Source: Iris pallida (lineage: Eukaryota > Streptophyta > Magnoliopsida > Asparagales > Iridaceae). Taken from it: a stretch of DNA of 64,000 bases. How positions within the stretch are numbered: position 1 is the first letter of the stretch; the number at the start of each line of letters is the position of its first letter. The DNA lies in NCBI GenBank assembly GCA_029216955.1, contig JANAVB010033216.1, positions 7,117,138 through 7,181,137 of the forward strand, given 5' to 3'. Below the pieces are notes generated by a model that had not been told where the DNA came from, made no database searches, and was given only the letters and a program-made list of their open reading frames with translations. A program made the translations under genes and the position numbers. Of this stretch, positions 38,201 to 50,263 are shown piece after piece.

Positions 38201-39397
38201 TCGTATGAGTATCATGATCGGCGTTTATTGGCGGTTTCGGATCATGTATCAGATTTTTTTATTATCGGACAACAAATAATTATTAATAAATTATTAAAAA
38301 TTTAGAAATAATATTTTATATATTTAGGCATAATTTGAAGTATTTTTGTGTTGTTTCGTAGTAGTTTTGAAATTGATTGAAATAATAGTTGATTGGTTTA
38401 CCTGCAATAAGTAAGTTTTTTCATTGACATGCTTTTAGAACCTTACAATGCTTTTACACCCTTGTTGATTGGTATTTCGTTCAATTTTTTTTTTTTTTTT
38501 TGCGGAATTGACTAGGAAAGAGACCCCAACGTTGAGATCAGTATCGGTAGCGATAGGTATCGAATCATGATATGCCAAACCGTATTGGTATCTACCGTAT
38601 CGTATACTGCAAACTATGGTTGTCGTCATCATCGTTGTTTTTTGTTTTTTGATTGTTGTTGTATGTTAATATGTTTGCGTTTCAGGATAAATCTTCTAGG
38701 TTCTTCTACAAATCAACCTTCCATAATAATTCATAATAAAAATGGAACTTCTTGTCAATAGAATAAGACACATTTAGTATACTGATTGAAGTGTCAGGTC
38801 ATGTTTGGGATATTATTTCAGATTGCATCTGTGCTAGGTTGCAAGGGGTTTTGGTACCCATATATGACCCTATTCTAACCTTATCTAAAACCAATTCATA
38901 GGCACCATAAAGACCTACAATCGTTACAATTGCATAGACATAAAAGAACGAGCTCCTATATATGTGATACATAAGTTGGGAACCAATTGCATCATCCAAA
39001 AATAGTAAAGATCTTCCCTTCAAGGACACCCATGTTTCAAACAATAAAGATGTAGTTCCAATACTTCAAAGATTCAAGAGGTTGACCTTTAAGGATTCAG
39101 ATGCTTACACTTTATATATTGCAGTTGACAACATAACATGAATATTACTCTTAATACCAGCTGAATGGAAGAAACTTAATAACACAATGTTATTGTTGTT
39201 TTTTCTTGTGTTATGTATATGTAGGGATTTCTCTTTAGATGGGATAAAATTTGCTTGGGCTGATCTGATCATTCGTTGACTTGGTGTAAGAATTTTTTTT
39301 GTTCTTTTTGAGGCCCGGGATCGAAGCCAGGACCCCCCCCCCCAAAAAAAAAAAAAAAAAAAAAAAAACGTCCCCAGCCGCAACACCCCCCTCCCCA

Positions 39398-39434
<37 letters not shown>

Positions 39435-42122
39435 ATCCCCCAAACACCCCACCCCACGTGACCTATGCGTGTTTCTATCCAATTTTAGTTAAGAGCTTAC
39501 AAGCACAAAAATGGCGATAAAGCTATATGAGATAGAATAGGAAGGCATGTGTATCCATAGTAACTATAACAACAAACTAAATCACTTTACCAGCTTAACT
39601 ATTCACATACTACAGTACGATTTGGAAGGCAGTTGTAGATGTTGGATCTGACCACAATTATTTCACACCTGACTTGAACCTGGCACTTAATATTGGGATG
39701 GAGTTTGTTCTAGAGCACATACCTGAAGTCCATTTGGTTTGAATGAGTCAACCGAAAGCCTCCTTGTACCTTACCTGTGGGGGTATTCTTTCAATAGGAT
39801 TTCTGGACATGGTTTATCATTGTGCATATTTTAAAAATGACGTCGATGTGATATTGTCATGAACTAAGTGTAATTACATCTGTTATAAATGATGATGTTT
39901 GTTCTTGTATGATATTTTCAAGAAACAGAAGCCAAAATTTGGCAGTATGTTCTTGATGTGGAACCAATAGGCGCCATAGATAAATACTTCTTGTTTTGTT
40001 AGAAGTATATACTATACATTCTGTTCCATGAGTATCAGTTGACACATCAGAGGACATAAAAGGTCGTATCTGCTGAAGAAACCATTTTCTTGAGGCTAAA
40101 ACTGTTTTTCTCTCAGAATTGGCCAGGAAATGCTAATGGATGAGGACTATGGTGACGATGAAATTGAAGCTGAACTAGCTCCGATTTCCGTCCAGCTGGC
40201 ATATGTGCAACAGGTGAATATCATTTTCAGTTTATGGCTTCGTTAATAGTAGACGTTCCTCATTCCAATTAGTCTATTTTAATTTGATGTGCAGTTGCTT
40301 GGACACACCCAAGAAGCAATAGAATCTTACACGAGTATAATTAATCGCAACCTGGCTGATGCTTCATCACATGCTGTGGCAACAAATAACTTAATCTCTC
40401 TAAGGGGAACAAAGGATGCTTCTGATAGTCTGAGGAAGCTCGATCAACTCATAGAAAAACCTGTTGGTGCAAGGCAGTTCCAATTTGCCAATGGTCTTGA
40501 TTTTAAGCTATCACAGAGACAAAAAGAAGCTTTATTTTCTAATCGTTTGCTGCTTCTTCTTCAGACAAATAAGATTGATCAGGTTTGACATCTCACTGAT
40601 TGCTTATCTTTCTGCAGAAGGTTATAGTAATATTGTGCTGAAGTTTCCTTCTCTGTTTTTTTTGGGATTTAATACGTTAATGATCCTAAACCTCTTTTTT
40701 TCCTAAACAATCATAAGATGAAGTTGTATTCATTTCGAGTATAATGTATGAAAACAAATTAGTACTCTACTAACCCAAATTTGATTCTGATACAATATTA
40801 ATTGTTACACTTAGCCAATAATGACATCTTCACATCCGGTTCACATCTGGATAGCGTATTTGTTAAAAATATATTGTTATTTAATGTTCTTCTCATTTTG
40901 CTGCATGGTAGTGCGTTTCATTATACCAATCGTTAGTTTATTCTCTTCAATTTTCTTTTTATTTTGCGACTTCTATCAATTTCTTTTATGGTTTAAGGCT
41001 TCAATTAACGTTTTTCAGGATCACACGATTCTCCGATTGATGTCCAAATTAGATTCTTTCTATTGTCTTATGCGGTTTACAGCTTTTTGGAATCTCTTTG
41101 ATCCGACGTGAGTAGTTTGCTCAGATAACAACTGCCTGTCAAATCTTTCTGTAATATGTGAATAGTCAAGCTGGTAAATTGATTTAGTTTATAATCATAG
41201 TTATTTTGGATACGCATACATTCATATTCTATCTCATATAGCCTTTATCCCAGTGTAAGCTCTTAACTTAAATTGGGTAGGAACACTTTTAGGTCACCAG
41301 GGGGTGGCTGAGCGGTTGCAACTGGTGAGGGTTATTGATGAGGTCCTGAGTTCAATCCCAGGCCCCGCAAAAGAAAAAAAAAACTCTCTTAGACCAAGCC
41401 AATGAATGATCAGATCAGCCTAAGTAAATTTTATCTCATCTAAAGAGAAATCCTTACATATACCTCACACTAGAAAAAAAACAAAAATAACAAAAAGTGG
41501 ATCACTCTTACATAAATACCTTTCTTCCGTAAAGCTGGGATTAAGGGCAATATTCCTGTTATCTCATCAACTGCTATATAAAAAGTATAAACATCTGAAT
41601 CCCTAGCCTCTTGAATATTTGAAGTATTGGGAACTACACCTTTATCGTTTGAAACATGAGTGTACTTGAAGGGAAGATATATACTATTTTTGGATATACA
41701 ATTGGTATCCCAACTTACATATCACATAGATACGAACTCGTTCTTTTATGTCTATGCAATTGTAATGATTAAGAAGCATATTCAAGATGCTTCTTCCTAA
41801 TAAAATTTGTTTTATACGACATGACACATCTGCCATCCTTATGTAACACTTTTGTTTCCATAAGTTATAAAGTTTTCATAAAATGAAGAGTATTATGTCC
41901 CTATTTAGCAATACTACAAGATCTCAATATAGTTGCCTATTTTTCTACTTATTGATTTCCGTTGTATCCAAGAAAAAACTCAACCACATCTAATATTAAA
42001 AATATTTATATTTAGAAAGTGATATATATATGGACATCAATCGGTTAACATGAACAACTACCTCTTCCAATATATAGAAAGTGTTCGAATTTCGGTGGGA
42101 GCGAACATGAACAACTACCTCT

Positions 42123-42171
<49 letters not shown>

Positions 42172-45100
42172 GCAACTAGTCGGTTAACCGAACCTTTCAA
42201 TTATTTTTGATGGGCGATCGGGTTCCCCTCGCGTCCAAGGCTAGGGTTCCGACGAACTTCCCTCCCCCGCGGCCCCCAGACCCCCTCGCCAGCGGGGGAA
42301 GGAAGTCGGGGAAGAAGGGGGTCAGCGTTGGAGCCCCCTCAGGCGGAGAGGGGGGGGGGGCGGGAGCGGTGGTGGGGGGGTCAGGCGGACCCCCCATGTT
42401 GGCTGCGGGAGGCGGCGCCCCCCCAGGCGGTGGGGGGGGGGGGGGGGGCGGGAGCGACGGTGGGGGGTCAGGCGGACCCCCCAGGGCGGTGGCGGAGGTT
42501 TTGGGGTCGGTTCGGGGGGTCGGGCGCACCCCCCCGACGGCCGTGACGGGCGTGGCTACGGGTGGTACGACTGTGGGATCGGACGGGGTTCGGATCTTTC
42601 CGGGGGTCTCCAACGCTCCGTCTTTTGAATTCGGGGCTGGATCTGGATCTCAGGAGGGTCTGATGGAGGGAGGAGGATGGACGACGGTTGCGCGTCGTCG
42701 CGTAGTGAAGACCGAGGAAAAGGTAGGAGGAGGACAAGGCCATCTTAGGGATCGCTTCACTGCTGACAGACGACAATGCGGGTCAAGGACGCGGCCATCG
42801 GCCCGTGGCCCTGTGGCGTCTGCGGGGAGATTGGTGGTCTGGCGGCCCAAGGCGACCGCGGCGGATAAAGGGAAGAGCAAGGTGGCGGAACTTGGCGGTC
42901 AGGGTCTGGGTCTCCCCTCCCGATGGCTGTCCCCAGGCCACATGGGACTTCTCGGCAGGTTGGAAGGTCCTGGGCAGATATTTGCAAACCTATGGGACCA
43001 AAAAGTCCCACATCGATGGAGTACGTGCCGCCGATTAAGTCAGGGAGGGGTTTTCGGGCCTCGTTTCCTGCGGAGGAGAGAGAGAAGGTGACCGCCTACT
43101 GGGAGAATACTCTGGTTCTATACGTCCTAGGCAACAAGCCTTTCTACGGACAGATCCGGGATTTTGCGGCACGAGTCTGGCAGCCAAAGGGCACTATGGA
43201 GTTCTTTGCTCGCGAGAACGGCTTCTACTATGTGAAGTTTGGGCTTGCGGAGGATGTCGCAAGGATCCTGCAGGGCGCCCCCTGGACGTTCGGCGGCAAG
43301 CTTATCATTCTGAAGGAATGGACCCCGGAACTTAGATGTGAGAGTGAAGTTCTGAATGCTATCCCTGTATGGATTCGCTTCCCTGAGTTCCCTGTCCGGT
43401 TCTGGAGTATCCCATTGCTGATGCGTTTGGCGGCTTGGTGGGCACCCCGATCAAGACGGATGAAGCTACGGCCTTTCGTTCGAGGTTGATGTACGCCAGG
43501 ATTTTTGTGGAGATTCGGGCTGGGGGGAGTTACCGAAGATGGTGGAATATGAGATTCCTTCTGGAGAGGTGCTAACCCAGAAGGTGGAATACGAATGGGT
43601 CCCACCTACCTGTTCACGTTGTACCTGTTTTGGGCATCTGGCCAGTGCTTGTTCGGCTGTAGGCCCTCAGGTGGAGCCTCCTATTCCCTTTAGTGAGGCT
43701 CCAGACTCTCCCTGTGACATGGATTCCAGAGATGACAGTAGAGAGGAGCTCTTGGTGGGAGGAGTTACTCCAGTGAGTGATGGCGAGATGAGCCTCATTG
43801 TCTCTACCCAGCTAGCTCCCACGAGTGGGGCGTTGACCATTTGTCCGGGGCAGAGTAGTATGATCACCAGAGGCATGGTGGCGTCGGGGATCGAGGAGCG
43901 AGGGGGGTGGCGGATCGGCTGAGGGGCAGGTTTACTGTAGGAAGCGACGTGCTGTTGGTCCGCTGAGTGACGACCCCTCCAGGGAGGGGGGACATCCTAC
44001 TGACAGAGAGGAGACGGTGTGTGTTGACAACCCTGCTTGGACGTTGGTGCTCTCTCAGGTCGCTCCCTAGCAGGCCATTCCGACTGGGATGGAGGAGGAT
44101 CTATTAGGATCAGATGTGGCACATTCCCCAGGTGCCGATCCGGGTGTTTCCCATGGGACCCATCCTCTCATTAATTAATGGCTATCATCGCCTGGAATGT
44201 GAGGGGGGCGTGTTCGCTAGAGAGGTGGAGAGAGATTTGTGGGGTTTTTCACAGAGAGAAGTGCGACATTTCTGTTCTATTAGAATCTAAGATCAAAGGT
44301 GAAAAGACTCTTGCTCAGCGGACCCCATCTCATTGGGCCCAACTTCACAACCTGGCTCTGTGTGACATGGCTAGGATTTGGGTTCGATGGAATTCGAAGA
44401 GCTGGGATGGTGACTTGATCTTGATGACAGAGTAGTTGATTGCCATCTCCTTCTCGAACAAGGGTGGTTTTCGGTTCTTGTTGGGGACGGTTTACGGCCA
44501 CAACGACAGGAGACGGGAGTCCCGTGGAGCGACATCTCCCGAGTTGCCGCTGCTGCAGATTCGTCGTCTCTTCCTCTTCTTCTGATCGGGGACTTCAATG
44601 CCCTTCTGCACCGATGGGAGAAGGTGGGCGGTCGTCCAGTTCCAGACTCTATCCTATATGATTTCCAGAGATGCCTCCTCCAGGCGGGGCTCCAGGGATT
44701 GTCGCGCTCAGGCTTCATCTGGACTTGGTATAACAAAACAATCCGGAACAGGATTGCATGCCAGCTTGATCGAGCCCTGGACAATGGGGAATGGTTCCGT
44801 CATTTCCCCAATTCTTCGGCTGAGGGCCTGGCTGCTGGGACGAGCGATCACTCCCCCATCAGGGTAGGCTTCACTTCTCGGTCTCCTGGGAAGTCCCGTC
44901 CTTTCTGGTACCACAACAGTTGGTATCTCTCAGAGGGCTACCTGGAGGCTGTCTCAGAGGGGCTTACTAGCTGTCAGGAGGGGACAACCCAGTTTCGCTT
45001 GGTTCATCGTCTCAAGGTCACGAAGAAGGCTCTTCGGAGTTGGGTGAAGGGGTTGCCCAAGTCTACCTTAGAAGATAAGGAGGTGGAGTTGCGGGCTATC

Positions 45101-48100
45101 CAGCAGGACATGCAAACTGACATGCTTAATGGTGACCTGGCGGCAAGAGAGAAGGAGCTGATCGAAGAAGTAAACATCTTGCGGCTGCAGAAGGAGATTA
45201 GCACGGCTCAGCGTGCCAAATGCTCCTGGCTCAAGGACGGCGACCGTTGCTCCAAGTTCTTCTATGATATCATCCGGACCAGACAGCATAGGAATCACAT
45301 CTTCCAGCTTCTTGATGTGGATGGCAATCTTGTGGGGGAGCCGGCTGAGATCCAGGACGAGGCTGTCAGGTACTACTCTGAGTTATATTTCCAGACTGAC
45401 TACCTGTCTGTGTTCCCAGAGATTGTTACGAAGAGATTGGTGACTCCGTATGTGAATAGCATTTTTCTTGCCCCTGTTACCTTGGAGGAGGTGGAAGCTA
45501 TTGTCAAGTTGGCGGATCCCAACAAGGCTCCCGAACCGGATGGTTTTAGCAATGGGTTCTACAAACGCCACTGGGACACTCTGAAGTATCAGGTCTTGGA
45601 GGTGGTGCAGGAATTCTTCACCAAAGGGAAGCTGCTGAAAGAGCTGAACCACACTTTCCTGACCTTGGTGCCAAAGAAGGAGGGAGCGACATCACTGGCG
45701 GATTTCAAACCTATTGCGTGCTGTAATTATTTTTATAAGATAATTATGCACCTTATGTGCCGGCGGATGGAGGGGATCATGCAGGACTTGGTATCTCCGA
45801 ACCAGGCTGCGTTCATCAAGGGGAGGTCGATTGCTGAGCACAGCCTCCTGGCTCATGAGATGGTGAGGGGCTTTAGCAAACCCGGAGGGGAGAAGGCATG
45901 TGTGAAACTGGATCTGAGGAAGGCGTATGACATGGTCAATCGGGACTTCCTCTGTCATCTGATGACCGCCATGGGTTTCGAGGACCACTGGGTTGCATTG
46001 ATCCGGGAGTGCATTACATCCCCCACTTTCTCTGTCCTCATCCAGGACATTCCTTATGGGTACTTCCAGAGCAATCGTGGGCTTAGGCAAGGTGACCCCT
46101 GTCTCCTTACCTGTACACGCTTGTCATGGAATACTTCACATATCTGATGGACCTGGCAGTACACCGTGGGAGGCTGGTCCCATTGTTTCGGAGGGTGGAC
46201 CCCCCCAGTTATCCACCTTATATATGCAGATGATCTCTTGGTGTTCATCCAGCCAGTGACGGAGGGTATGCAAACGCTTGCGGAGATTATGGGAGAGTTG
46301 AATTCCCTCTCGGGCCTTTAGATGAACAGAGAAAAGAGCAGGGTGTACTTCAGCTCCCTTTGTCCCCAGAAGGAGGAGCGGGCCGATGTGCTGGGAATTG
46401 AGAGGAGTGATCTTCCGGTGCGATATTTAGGAGTACCCCTCACAGTCAACTATGCGCGGGATCGGGACTGCCATAGTCTGGTGGAGTACGTCCAGAGGAG
46501 AGTAGAAGGTTGGCAAGCCGTCGGATTGTCATTTGGAGGACGCATCGAGCTAGTCAGATTGGTGATTTCGGCTGTGGCTCATTTCTGGCTGCAATTCATC
46601 CTCCTCCCTGTTGCCACTGTTAGGAAAGTGGAAAGGATCTGTGCAGATTTCATTTGGAGGGGGGGTATGCATGCGATCTCCTGGGAGCAGCTCTGTCGGC
46701 CCAGGAAGGAGGGAGGAGTGGGGCTTAGGCCGTTGCTGGAGATTAGGGAGGCCTCCGTGCTTAAGCTGGCATGGAGATTCATCAACGGGGGGTCTCTTTG
46801 GGCTGACTGGATGCACAGCAGATACGTAAAGCAGGGTAACTTTTGGACGTGTGCTACTGACAACAATCACTCAGTCACGTTCAAGACTGTCTTGAGACAC
46901 AGTGGGGTTCTTAAATCTGCAATCCGGAAGGTCATGAATGATGGGTCTGGAACGGACCTCTGGCGGGATCCTTGGATAGATCGGCGCTCGTTATTGGACA
47001 TCAGGGGAGCCCCGACACATCAGGAGGACTGGCGTGGTCTGACGTGTAGTCGTATCATTCGCGACGGGGAGTGGAGGCCGGAGTCTTATCGGTTTACTGA
47101 GGAGCTGGGTGGGATCATTAGTACTATTGCCATTGATCCGGACTTCCCTGCCGATCGGTGGATTTGGGAGCCGACATGAGCAACCCCGGGAACTGGGGAG
47201 TTCCAATTCCGGAGCTACTACAACCTCATCCGGCGCACCTTTCCTCAGAGTTCTGACTACGAGTTTGTATGGTGTAAGGGTCTGGCCAGGAAGATGCAGC
47301 TTTGTGTCTACAAGCTTCTACTGGACCATCTTTTGACTAGGGATCGTCTGAGTTCGTTTGGAGTGCCGATTCCCGATCCCAAGTGTGTGCTTTGCAGTCT
47401 GGAGAATGAATCTATAGGGCACATTTTTTCCGAGTGTGCCCTGGCATGGCAGATCTGGTCTGAGAAGAGTAGAGCGTTGGGAGGGTGCGACTCCGGAAAG
47501 GGAATTGGGGACATCATCACTGTGCTCCGGGATAGTAGGGGTCGAGGGCAGGACTGGTTCCGGACCGCCAGAGTTCGACTGGCGGCCTCAGTTTGGCATA
47601 TATGGCGGGAACGAAACCGTCGGATATTTGAGGGGCTGGTCACCCCTCCGGTAGGCATTCTCCATAACATAGAGTTTGATGTAAATGCTATGGGGAATTG
47701 ATGAGTGGGAGTTCCACTTTGATTGTATGTTGTAAAATTACTGCATTGCTTTTGGAATAAAATCTACCCTTTTTCCAATATATATATATATATATATGGT
47801 TGGGATCAAATTCACCCCTTCTTTTATCCACCCCATTATCATCCCCCTTTTATCCGTTGGATCATATTTCTTGAACGGAACAGATTAAATATGTGCAAAA
47901 ATCGAATGAGAGAAAGAAAAAGAAAGAAAGACAGACCTAAAACCTATCGTCTGCCTCTTCGTCTTATATTTCTCCATCTTGTTCGTCCTCCTCCTCCTTA
48001 CCATCTTCTGCCTCCTCGGGTGCACCAGCTGCCGGTGAGATTGACTGAGGCATGCATGAAGACGTAAAGGTGCGCTAGTGCACTTTTTTTTGAAGTTTGC

Positions 48101-49672
48101 TATGTTAGACATGAACGTTGTCTAGAAGAGTTCAATGTTTTTTTTATCTTCACTATGCATGAGGACTTGTCTTCCTCGATAATTAATTTACATAAAAAAA
48201 TTGTGATCATCCTTTGCCTACATATGTATGATTCTCTCAGTACATTATTTGTCTTTGACAATATATGATTCCTAAAGAAAAAAATACAATAATGCAAAAA
48301 ATTAACAGATATAAAAAGAACAAAAGATGATGATGATTCGTTCATGTCTTCTTCTTCGCATGGTGATGGTTAGAATGATTCCCAACAAACATCTCATCGA
48401 TATACGTCCCGACGAAAACTTGATGTACTGTGCCTGCTTACTGTACCTCCTGAGGAAGGACCGGTAAACCGATACGACGACCGCCGAGATCGACACCCTC
48501 AGCTCCGATTGCATCTGCTCATCGCTCACCACCCACTGGTTCCAGTGTTCTAAATGGCGTCCGCCTAGGCCGCCTAGGCGGCGCCTAGGCGGTAGGCGGT
48601 CCCTCTCCGCACCGCTTTTCTGTAGGCGGTGGAGTAGGCGGCCAACGGAGGTTGGCGGCATAGGCGGAGGTCATGCAGCGTAGGCGGACGCCTAGGCGGA
48701 GAAATACTTTACAAAATATTTTGGCCAAAAAGGTTTTTAAAACATTATGGGCCTATGGTTCACTTTTACAAAACTAAAACTTTATAAATCTTCGTTCTAC
48801 AACCTAGTTATGCATGGAACACCCTTAAAATATGCATATTATGCAAAAAACAGTGGTAAAATAGTAAAAAATGTTCAAAATGTATCGACCGCCTAGGCGG
48901 CGCCTAGGCACCGCCTAAGCGGCCTAGGCGGTAGGCGGACTCTCTCCGCCGCGCACCCGCCTACCGCCATTTATAACCTTGACTGGTTCTACGTCTTGCC
49001 TATCTCCTCTATCGTCGCGTTGAATCTCTTCAACCTCTCCTTCAGTATCGGCTTCGACACGGTCCCATTGGAATACAACTCCTCCTCCTTGAAGCACCCC
49101 AGCACCTTGGACCACGTCTCGCGATAGTTCTTGTGGTACTCCCACAGCACCGTCAACCGTTTCCGGTTCCTGTTGTTGCCAAGGAGCACGAATATCTCGT
49201 CCGGCTCCTTAATCTTCTTTGTGATGTACATTCTGTTGTTCATCAAGAAGATGTAGTTCAGTGTCGGTTCCTTGTATAGCTTCGACTTGGCGGCTATGTT
49301 CGAATCCAATAGGTCCATCACCACTGTCGGCTCGGTTGCGGAAGGAGTGCCGACCTCGGATCCGGATGTCGACGACCCGCCGTTGGCTTTTAGATTCTCG
49401 TCGAAGACTTGCTAGAGGGATGAGGTGTACTCGCACGCGTGTTCGAGGTAGTTCTTCACGTGGCAGGTGAGGGGATGAACCACGCCTCCGGACGATGGAG
49501 AAATAGAAGAAGAAGAGGCGAACTATGGGTTTTAGGTCCTCTTTCTTTTTTTGTTCTCCCTTATTTAATTTTTGTACATATTTAATCTGGTCCATTAAAA
49601 AATATAATCCAATGGACAAAATAGGGATGATAATGGGGTGGATGAAAGAGGGGGTGAATCTGATCCCACTCC

Positions 49673-49743
<71 letters not shown>

Positions 49744-49853
49744 TGAGGTGGCTATGTGTCACCCCTCCATGCTATCATCATGCACTTGCACAATTTTCAA
49801 AACATGATGATAGCATAGGGGGGTGACACATAGCCACCACCTACCCCCCCCCC

Positions 49854-49915
<62 letters not shown>

Positions 49916-50224
49916 TAAGATAGCGTTTTAAGAAAAATCGGCTTATCGAAATCTGATATATCGTCCAATATGATAGACGATATCGCTCAATATATCGAAA
50001 TATCAGATATTGTGAGGGGGTTGTATTTTTGGGTCGAGTTGGGTCCTATCCTATAAAGACTTAAAACCTATAACAAAGAAACTCCCAAACGTGGAATCCT
50101 AAACCTATAAAGACGTAAAACCTTTAACAAAGAAACTCCCAAACGTGAAATCCTAAACCTAACTCTCTGTGTTAGCACTCCCCTCTGCTTGTTGCTCCCC
50201 CCCTTCTCTCTCTCTTTGTGAATG

Positions 50225-50263
<39 letters not shown>

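Larger units (their letters stand above)
47798..49673. mobile_element. Gene-capturing (Pack-type) element in the LINE C tail
   Basis: Inverted terminal repeats of about 110 bp: GGTTGGGATCAAATTCACCC at 47,798 and, reverse-complemented, GGAGTGGGATCAGATTCACC at 49,672. Both continue with ATCCACCCCATTATCATCCC and later with CAGATTAAATATGT. It is flanked on both sides by TA repeats, so target duplication length is unreadable. It encloses a broken EXO70 fragment and no transposase. Long terminal repeats and a captured host gene fit a Pack-MULE; insertion at TA would also fit other superfamilies. Confidence 0.8.

Noticed and set aside
39105..39520. Poly-Gly and poly-Pro frames
   Set aside because: Homopolymer C and A tracts; no support on either strand.
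41020..41110. Extra SRP72 exon between exons 5 and 6
   Set aside because: Exons 5 and 6 already join in phase to a protein of normal length, and the stretch (DHTILRLMSKLDSFYC) does not resemble SRP72.
41300..41370. tRNA gene
   Set aside because: Box A and B-like words are present but acceptor and anticodon stems cannot be formed; a SINE head is more likely.
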